From NCBI GenBank assembly GCA_041402005.1, contig JAWKTB010000006.1, positions 124,001 to 188,000 on the forward strand: a stretch of 64,000 nucleotides of DNA. The letters are read 5' to 3'. The DNA is from JAJRXR01 sp041402005 (GTDB taxonomy: Bacteria; Planctomycetota; Phycisphaerae; Phycisphaerales; UBA1924). The notes beneath the pieces were generated by a model. The model was not told the origin of the DNA. It saw nothing but the letters and a program-made list of their open reading frames with translations, and made no database searches. Position numbers and translations under genes: made by a program. Below, in pieces: positions 59,105 through 64,000 of this stretch (position 1 is its first letter; each line of letters begins with the position of its first letter).

Positions 59105-59205
59105 GTCAGAATCGAGAGATACGAGATTCTGGCGGCATTCTGCACTACGACCTTCGGGCGATAAAACGCCCTTTGTAGTGCAAGCTTGCCCCAAAATGTA
59201 GTGCA
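59105..59205. other. structured left end of the second element
   Basis: A 9-bp hairpin (59105-59113 with 59125-59133), a TGCACTAC...GTAGTGCA inverted repeat (59141-59148 and 59175-59182) enclosing GGGCG-ATAAAA-CGCCC, and a further GTAGTGCA (59198-59205). Order, spacing and the GATAAAAC loop match 44366-44465, while stem sequences differ by compensatory changes. Confidence 0.65.
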
Positions 59206-59325
59206 AGGTCAGCTGCGGCATCGATCGATGACGCTGGCTGTCGGGCTGTTCTCGCACGCTCTGAGCGGGCGACGTTCAGCGGGTTGCTCCCAGCAACTGC
59301 TAAGAACCCGCACTATCCTGCTGCA

Positions 59326-59586
59326 ATGGCGACACCGGCCCCGCGGCAATCTGGCGCGATTCCTGACCCGCCGCAGGTGATGACCATCGACGACCTTGCC
59401 GCCTATCTCCAGGTCGCGAAGTCCACGCTCTACAAGCTCGCTCAAGAGGGAAAAGTGCCCGGCCAGAAGGTCGGCAAGCACTGGCGGTTCAGCAAGACCG
59501 CGATTGACCGGTGGCTGGAGGATCCGACAGCCGAGCAGCCTACGGCGTCCGCCGCGAACAAGACCACGACGAAGAGGGACGACTGA
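59326..59586 (+). CDS. helix-turn-helix protein, excisionase/MerR-like
   Basis: An 86-residue DNA-binding protein with the excisionase-family HTH: MTIDDLAAYLQVAKSTLYKL, GKVPGQKVGKHWRF, SKTAIDRWL. Directly upstream of hsdM (stop TGA and ATG adjacent, zero spacing), so it is co-transcribed and may regulate the restriction-modification genes or act as a recombination directionality factor for the element. Confidence 0.85.
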   Translation: MATPAPRQSGAIPDPPQVMTIDDLAAYLQVAKSTLYKLAQEGKVPGQKVGKHWRFSKTAIDRWLEDPTAEQPTASAANKTTTKRDD

Positions 59587-62274
59587 ATGACTCGTCAGAA
59601 GATCACGCTTGCACAGTTGGAGTCATTCCTGTTGAAGGCAGCAGACATCCTCCGCGGCAAGATGGACGCCTCGGAGTTCAAGGAGTTCATCTTCGGGATG
59701 CTGTTCCTGAAGCGGCTCTCCGACGAGTTCGACGTCAAGCGTGAGCAGATCCGCAAGAAGTTCGCGGCTCGGTTCAAGGACCAGCCCGAGCTACTCGCTG
59801 AACTGCTGGAGGACAAGACGTCCTACGGCGAGACGTTCTTCGTGCCAGTCCGTGCACGGTGGCACCAACCGTGGAAGGACGAGGACGGAAACCTCGTGCC
59901 GGCCCTTAAGGACCTGAAGCACGACATCGGCAACATGCTCAATAAGGCAATCGCAGCCATCGAGGACGAGAACGATGCGCTCAACGGTGTCCTCAAGAAC
60001 AACATCGACTTCAACGCGGTCAAGGGCAAGACGAAGATCCCGGACCAAAAGTGGAAGGACCTTCTCGACCACTTCAACCAGCCCGACTTCGTGCTCGTCA
60101 ACGACAACTTCGAGTTTCCCGACCTGCTCGGCGCCGCGTACGAGTACCTCATCAAGTTCTTCGCGGACAGCGCCGGCAAGAAGGGCGGAGAGTTCTACAC
60201 GCCGGCCGAGGTTGTCCGTCTGCTCGTCCAACTGACGGAGCCGGAAGCCGGGAACACGATCTACGACCCCACGGTCGGGTCCGGCGGCTTCCTCATCCAG
60301 GCCCACCAGTACGTCGAGGAGCAGGGCCAGAACGCGAACGACCTCGCTCTCTACGGCCAGGACTCTAACGGCACGGTGTGGTCGATCTGCATCATGAACA
60401 TGATCCTCCACAACATCACCCGGTTCACCATCGAGAACGGGGACACGCTGGAGGACCCGCTGATCCTCGACAACGGGCAGGTGCGGAAGTTCGACCGCGT
60501 GCTCGCCAACCCGCCGTTCTCGCAGAACTACAGCCGGGCAAACATGAAGTACCCGAGCCGCTTCCGGGAGTGGTGCCCGGAGACCGGCAAGAAGGCAGAC
60601 CTGATGTTCGTCCAGCACATGCTGGCGAGCCTCAAGCCCAACGGCCGCATGGCGACCATCATGCCCCATGGCGTGCTCTTCCGCGGCGGAAAGGAGAAGC
60701 TCATCCGTGAGCTGCTCATCAACGATGACGTGATCGAGGCGATTATCAGCCTGCCCCCGGGACTTTTCTACGGCACTGGTATCCCCGCCTGCGTTCTTGT
60801 CTGCAACAAGCGCAAGTCCGACGAGCTGAAGGACAAGGTGCTCTTCATCAACGCCGACCGCGAGTACGCGGAGGGGAAGAACCAGAACAAGCTGCGGCCC
60901 GAGGACATCGAGAAGATCGATTTCGTCTTCACACACAAGCGGGAACTGCTCAAGTACTCGGAACTCGTCCCGAAGTCCTCGATTGTCGACACCCACGACT
61001 ACAACCTCAACATCCGCCGGTACGTTGACAACACACCCGATCCTGAGCCAGAGGATGTGCAAGCCCACCTGATCGGAGGCATCCCAGAGCCAGAGATCGC
61101 CGCACGATCAGAGGACTTCGCCAAGTTCGGCGTGAAGCCCGATCTGCTCTTCGAACCGGAACGACCTGGCTATCTCGCTTTCCGAGCTGGCATCGACTCC
61201 AAGCGGGCGATCAAGCCTGCTATCGAGGCCGATGCCGCATTGGTCGGCACGCTCACGCGGCACCACGATGCGCTGGAGTCCTGGTGGTCTGTCGCCAAGG
61301 ACGACTTTGCTCTGCTCCAGCACGCAGCGAACGGCGGCAAGAAGCTGCCCGAGGTCCGGAGCGAGCTGCTCACCACGCTCAAGGCCAAACTCGTGCCGCT
61401 CGGTGTCCTCGACGAGTTCAAGAGCGCGGGCGTCTTCGTCAACTGGTGGCAGCAGATCCGCTATGACCTCAAGACCATCGTCTCCACCGGCTGGCACCAC
61501 TCGCTCATCCCAGACGACTACCTGATCGCCGAGTACTTCCAAGCCGAAGCCGATGCCATCGAGGGCCTGGAGGCCACGATCGCCGAAGCACAGGGCGAAC
61601 TCGCCGAATCCGTCGAGAATGCAGCAGAGGTGACGGCCTACGAGCCAGACGAAGACGAGAAAGTGACCGCCGCGGTCATCAAGAAAGCCCTCAAGGCCCT
61701 CATCGACGACCTGAAGGGCACTGACGGAGCGTCGGCAAGGAAGGAACTCAAGGCCCTGAAGGACCAGGACAAGGCGATCAAGGCCATCGAGAAGCGCATC
61801 AAGGATGCGAAGGCTGAGCACCGGCTGAAAGTGGCCGAGCTGGAGTTCAAGCTCGAACTCAAGCGGCTCGGGGCCGATGACCTCAAGGCGGAGACCGCCA
61901 ACCTCATCCAGCAGGTCGATGCCCGACTCGCGGAGCTGGACCCAAAGAAGAAGGCCGACAAGAAGACCATCACCGCGCTCGATAAGGACAAGGAGGCATT
62001 GAACGCTCGGCTCACTCGGGTCGATGCGGTGCTCAAGGAGATCGGTGGGCAGATCAGCGAGGAGGATGCCCGCCGACTCATCCTCAAGAAGATCTACGAC
62101 ATCACCCGTGCTGAACTGGCCCGCTACCTCAATGCGGAAAAGCGCGTGCTGGTCCAAGCAGTTGAGAACCTGTGGGAGAAGTATGCGGTTGACGCATCCG
62201 CACTTGAAGCCGATCGCTCGGCGACCATTGCAACTATGGGCGGCTTCCTTTCGCGGCTGGGGTACGTGTCATGA
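59587..62274 (+). CDS. hsdM: type I restriction-modification system DNA methyltransferase subunit
   Basis: An 895-residue N6-adenine methyltransferase. HsdM N-terminal helical domain (LESFLLKAADILRGKMDASE), SAM-binding motif I DPTVGSGGFL from residue 227, catalytic NPPF at 308-311. The C-terminal ~350 residues form a Lys/Glu/Ala-rich coiled-coil region (EKRIKDAKAEHRLKVAELEF), longer than in classic EcoKI-type HsdM (about 530) but known in a large-M subfamily. hsdS overlaps it by 4 bp. The R subunit is not in the window. Confidence 0.95.
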   Translation: MTRQKITLAQLESFLLKAADILRGKMDASEFKEFIFGMLFLKRLSDEFDVKREQIRKKFAARFKDQPELLAELLEDKTSYGETFFVPVRARWHQPWKDEDGNLVPALKDLKHDIGNMLNKAIAAIEDENDALNGVLKNNIDFNAVKGKTKIPDQKWKDLLDHFNQPDFVLVNDNFEFPDLLGAAYEYLIKFFADSAGKKGGEFYTPAEVVRLLVQLTEPEAGNTIYDPTVGSGGFLIQAHQYVEEQGQNANDLALYGQDSNGTVWSICIMNMILHNITRFTIENGDTLEDPLILDNGQVRKFDRVLANPPFSQNYSRANMKYPSRFREWCPETGKKADLMFVQHMLASLKPNGRMATIMPHGVLFRGGKEKLIRELLINDDVIEAIISLPPGLFYGTGIPACVLVCNKRKSDELKDKVLFINADREYAEGKNQNKLRPEDIEKIDFVFTHKRELLKYSELVPKSSIVDTHDYNLNIRRYVDNTPDPEPEDVQAHLIGGIPEPEIAARSEDFAKFGVKPDLLFEPERPGYLAFRAGIDSKRAIKPAIEADAALVGTLTRHHDALESWWSVAKDDFALLQHAANGGKKLPEVRSELLTTLKAKLVPLGVLDEFKSAGVFVNWWQQIRYDLKTIVSTGWHHSLIPDDYLIAEYFQAEADAIEGLEATIAEAQGELAESVENAAEVTAYEPDEDEKVTAAVIKKALKALIDDLKGTDGASARKELKALKDQDKAIKAIEKRIKDAKAEHRLKVAELEFKLELKRLGADDLKAETANLIQQVDARLAELDPKKKADKKTITALDKDKEALNARLTRVDAVLKEIGGQISEEDARRLILKKIYDITRAELARYLNAEKRVLVQAVENLWEKYAVDASALEADRSATIATMGGFLSRLGYVS

Positions 62275-63485
62275 CGCTGCCAGATGGTTGGCGCACAAAG
62301 ACGATTCGTGACCTCGCCACGATCAACTACGGACGTGATCCGCGTGCCATTCTCAGCGACGATGGTGAGTATCCGGTGTACGGAACATCCGGAAGCGAGC
62401 GTTGGGGTACGGGGTACCTGTACGACGGCGAATCCATCATCCTCGGACGAAAGGGAACGATTGAACGCGTTCACTTCGCCTCGGGGCGCTTCTGGACGAT
62501 TGATACCGCCTACTTCCTCAGCGACTTCGGTGAGTCGGTTCCAAAGTGGCTTTACTACTCGCTGTGCGGCCGTGATCTCAGGGCGCTGAATGAAGCAACA
62601 GGAGTACCGAGTCTCTCTCGCGACGTACTTTACAAGCTGAAGACCCCGACACCACCGCCGCCTGAACAAGCCAAGATCGCCGAGGTGCTCTCGACCGTGG
62701 ATCGGGCGATTGGGCAAACCGAGGCGGTCATCGCCAAGCAGCAACGCATCAGGACCGGCCTGATGCAGGACCTGCTCACCCGCGGCATCGACAAGCACGG
62801 CAACCTCCGCTCCGAGGAGACGCATGAGTTCAAGAATTCTCCGCTGGGGCGAATCCCCGCCGAGTGGGAGCCGACTCCATTCGGGTCTTGTGGTCGTTGG
62901 TTCAGTGGAGGCACTCCGTCGAAGGCTGTTCGGAGGTTCTGGGGCGGGAACGTCCCCTGGATCTGCCCAAAGGACATGAAGCAGTTCGAGTTGAGGGACA
63001 GTATCGATAGGCTTACCGATCAGGCGGTCTCGGCTGGGACACGGCTCATGCCAGTCGGAACCGTGTTCATCGTGATCCGGGGGATGATTCTTGCCCACAC
63101 GTTCCCGGTGGGGATCTCAACGGCCCAGGTCGCATTCAATCAGGATGTCAAGGCGATCGTCCCAAAGGATGGTGTGCTCGGTCGCTATCTCGCCTACTGG
63201 CTGTCGTCTCGTTCCCACGAGTTTCTGAAACTCGCAACTTCGGCAACCCATGGCACCAAACGCTTCGATATGGACGAGCTCCACGCTGTCCCGATTGGAG
63301 TTCCTCTTCCTGAGGAACAAGAGCGCATCGTTGCCATTTTCGACAAGCAGCAGGCACTCATCGATTGGCTTCATGGCACCGCGGAGAAGCTCCGGGCACA
63401 GAAACGCGGCCTGATGCAAGACCTGCTCACCGGCAACCGCCGCGTCACGATTCTGCTGGAGTCGCGAGAGGCGGTGACGGCATGA
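62271..63485 (+). CDS. hsdS: type I restriction-modification system specificity subunit
   Basis: A 404-residue DNA-recognition subunit with two target-recognition domains, each followed by a conserved helix: TRD1 (about 1-130) then PPPEQAKIAEVLSTVDRAI and KQQRIRTGLMQDLL; TRD2 (about 195-345) then PEEQERIVAIFDKQQALIDWL and KRGLMQDLLTGNRRV. The bipartite target cannot be predicted. ATGA overlap with hsdM. Confidence 0.95.
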   Translation: MTLPDGWRTKTIRDLATINYGRDPRAILSDDGEYPVYGTSGSERWGTGYLYDGESIILGRKGTIERVHFASGRFWTIDTAYFLSDFGESVPKWLYYSLCGRDLRALNEATGVPSLSRDVLYKLKTPTPPPPEQAKIAEVLSTVDRAIGQTEAVIAKQQRIRTGLMQDLLTRGIDKHGNLRSEETHEFKNSPLGRIPAEWEPTPFGSCGRWFSGGTPSKAVRRFWGGNVPWICPKDMKQFELRDSIDRLTDQAVSAGTRLMPVGTVFIVIRGMILAHTFPVGISTAQVAFNQDVKAIVPKDGVLGRYLAYWLSSRSHEFLKLATSATHGTKRFDMDELHAVPIGVPLPEEQERIVAIFDKQQALIDWLHGTAEKLRAQKRGLMQDLLTGNRRVTILLESREAVTA

Positions 63486-63565
63486 CATCCGAGCGTCGCC
63501 ACGAGTCCAGTTCGAGCGTCGGGACCTACGGCGTGAACCAACCGGGGGGTCGCAACAATGGATGA
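63482..63565 (+). CDS. 27-residue ORF bridging hsdS and the DUF262 gene
   Basis: The ATG overlaps the hsdS stop (ATGA) and the stop overlaps the start of the DUF262 gene by 8 bp. It encodes MTSERRHESSSSVGTYGVNQ and then PGGRNNG. It may be a genuine micro-protein or only a translational-coupling leader. Confidence 0.35.
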   Translation: MTSERRHESSSSVGTYGVNQPGGRNNG

Positions 63566-64000
63566 GCCACGCTCCCTTGATAGCCTCTTCAAGGAGAAGC
63601 TGTTCCGCATCCCCGACTACCAGCGGGGATACGCGTGGCAGATCGAGCAGCTCAAGGCGTTCTGGGAGGACCTCGTCAACCTGTCGCCGAGCCGCTCCCA
63701 CTACACCGGCGTGCTGACGCTCAAGCAGATTCCGGCGGCGGAGGTGGCGGAGGACGACAAAGAGTTTTGGCTCGTTGATGACCACTCGTACAAGCTGTAC
63801 CACATCGTCGATGGCCAGCAGAGATTGACGACTTTCGTCGTGTTCCTCCAGGCCTTCGTCGAGCTGGTTCGGAGCCTGCCGGAGAACGCCGACAAGCCCG
63901 ACAACGAAGTCTTCATCTCGGACAGCCTCAACATGGAGGCTGTTCGCGAGAAGTACCTCTACCGCGTGAAGCCAACCGGCGACCGATTCCGGACGTACAA
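63558..64000 (+). CDS. DUF262 (GmrSD N-terminal-like) protein, 3' end outside the window
   Basis: 147 codons of an incomplete gene. It begins MDEPRSLDSLFKEKLFRIPD and has the DUF262 signatures FRIPDYQRGYAW and HIVDGQQRLTTFVVFL; DGQQR is the NTP-hydrolysis motif seen in GmrS-type subunits and in defence proteins such as BrxU and SspE. Located directly after hsdS in the same operon, implying an extra anti-phage or modified-DNA-dependent function within the type I system. Whether a DUF1607/HNH nuclease domain follows cannot be seen. Confidence 0.88.
   Translation, partial: MDEPRSLDSLFKEKLFRIPDYQRGYAWQIEQLKAFWEDLVNLSPSRSHYTGVLTLKQIPAAEVAEDDKEFWLVDDHSYKLYHIVDGQQRLTTFVVFLQAFVELVRSLPENADKPDNEVFISDSLNMEAVREKYLYRVKPTGDRFRTY

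Larger units (their letters stand above)
58703..59325. other. island 1 right end and junction with the second element
   Basis: About 620 bp without a convincing gene. 58703-59050 shows short broken frames only (one reads INPDGDGADNTDDEE, like a scrap of a calcium-binding repeat). The tRNA-Gly fragment is at 59051-59094, the structured repeat at 59105-59205, and the leader of the HTH gene follows to 59325. Confidence 0.5.

Noticed and set aside
58842..59145. Minus-strand ORFs starting MQKRVIGFEPTTFTLA and similar
   Set aside because: They are translations of the tRNA-Gly fragment, a well-known artefact (GFEPTTF pattern), not genes.
1..64000. CRISPR arrays and rRNA genes
   Set aside because: No regularly spaced direct repeats with unique spacers and no rRNA-like sequence were seen on reading the window; the IVP-like gene is not inside an rRNA gene.

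Overview
The window is a strongly GC-rich bacterial chromosome segment. The combination of a very long alanine/proline-rich GC coding bias, prepilin-type GFTLIELLVV proteins, LysM and TPR envelope proteins, FliM, an ancestral nusA-infB-rbfA operon and a Sec-type (clade II) nosZ operon fits a Planctomycetota, probably Phycisphaerales-like, organism. That assignment is inference from gene content; there is no rRNA in the window.

Positions 1-44 kb read as ordinary core chromosome, densely packed with many ATGA/GTGA stop-start overlaps. The order is a LysM protein, an FtsL-like protein and FtsI; a HExxH lipoprotein and valS; a TPR protein; an ECF-type sigma/regulator operon; prfB with its programmed +1 frameshift; a SulP transporter; PDH E2, a methyltransferase and an FMN reductase; a small IVP/Avd-like cassette bounded by perfect 27-bp inverted repeats; PDH E1beta, three small membrane proteins and PDH E1alpha; an S41 protease; an MFS transporter; tRNA-Arg(CCG); nth; yebC; a TPR lipoprotein that looks frameshifted; nusA-infB-DUF503-rbfA; fliM; dsbD; and tRNA-Gly(GCC).

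The valS gene is remarkable. It carries two in-frame insertions (540 bp and 105 bp, both multiples of 3) bounded by the same 23-bp terminal inverted repeat. The larger one encodes an apparently intact REP-associated tyrosine (Y1/HUH) transposase domain inside the ValRS polypeptide.

Positions 44.36-59.09 kb form a genomic island. The 3' 44 bp of tRNA-Gly(GCC) is perfectly duplicated at 59051-59094. The island carries a diheme cytochrome c-nosZ-(nosB-like)-nosD-nosF-nosY-nosL operon for N2O reduction, ending in an unusual fusion of a RIC/ScdA di-iron Fe-S repair protein to a type IV pseudopilin. It also carries two Rrf2 regulators (one NsrR-like) and an operon of truncated hemoglobin, a small membrane peptide and a MacAB/Lol-type ABC exporter. 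Together these suggest an N2O respiration plus nitric oxide defence module. Two genes of the second operon look broken (a frameshifted hemoglobin and an amber stop in the membrane fusion protein). I see no integrase.

From 59.1 kb a second, related element seems to begin. The sequence after the second tRNA fragment resembles that after the intact tRNA, including a hairpin with compensatory base changes and repeated GTAGTGCA motifs. It carries a HTH/excisionase-like gene, hsdM, hsdS, a 27-codon ORF and the start of a DUF262 (GmrSD-type) gene that runs off the window. The likeliest reading is a tandem array of tRNA-Gly-targeted islands, the first metabolic and the second defensive.
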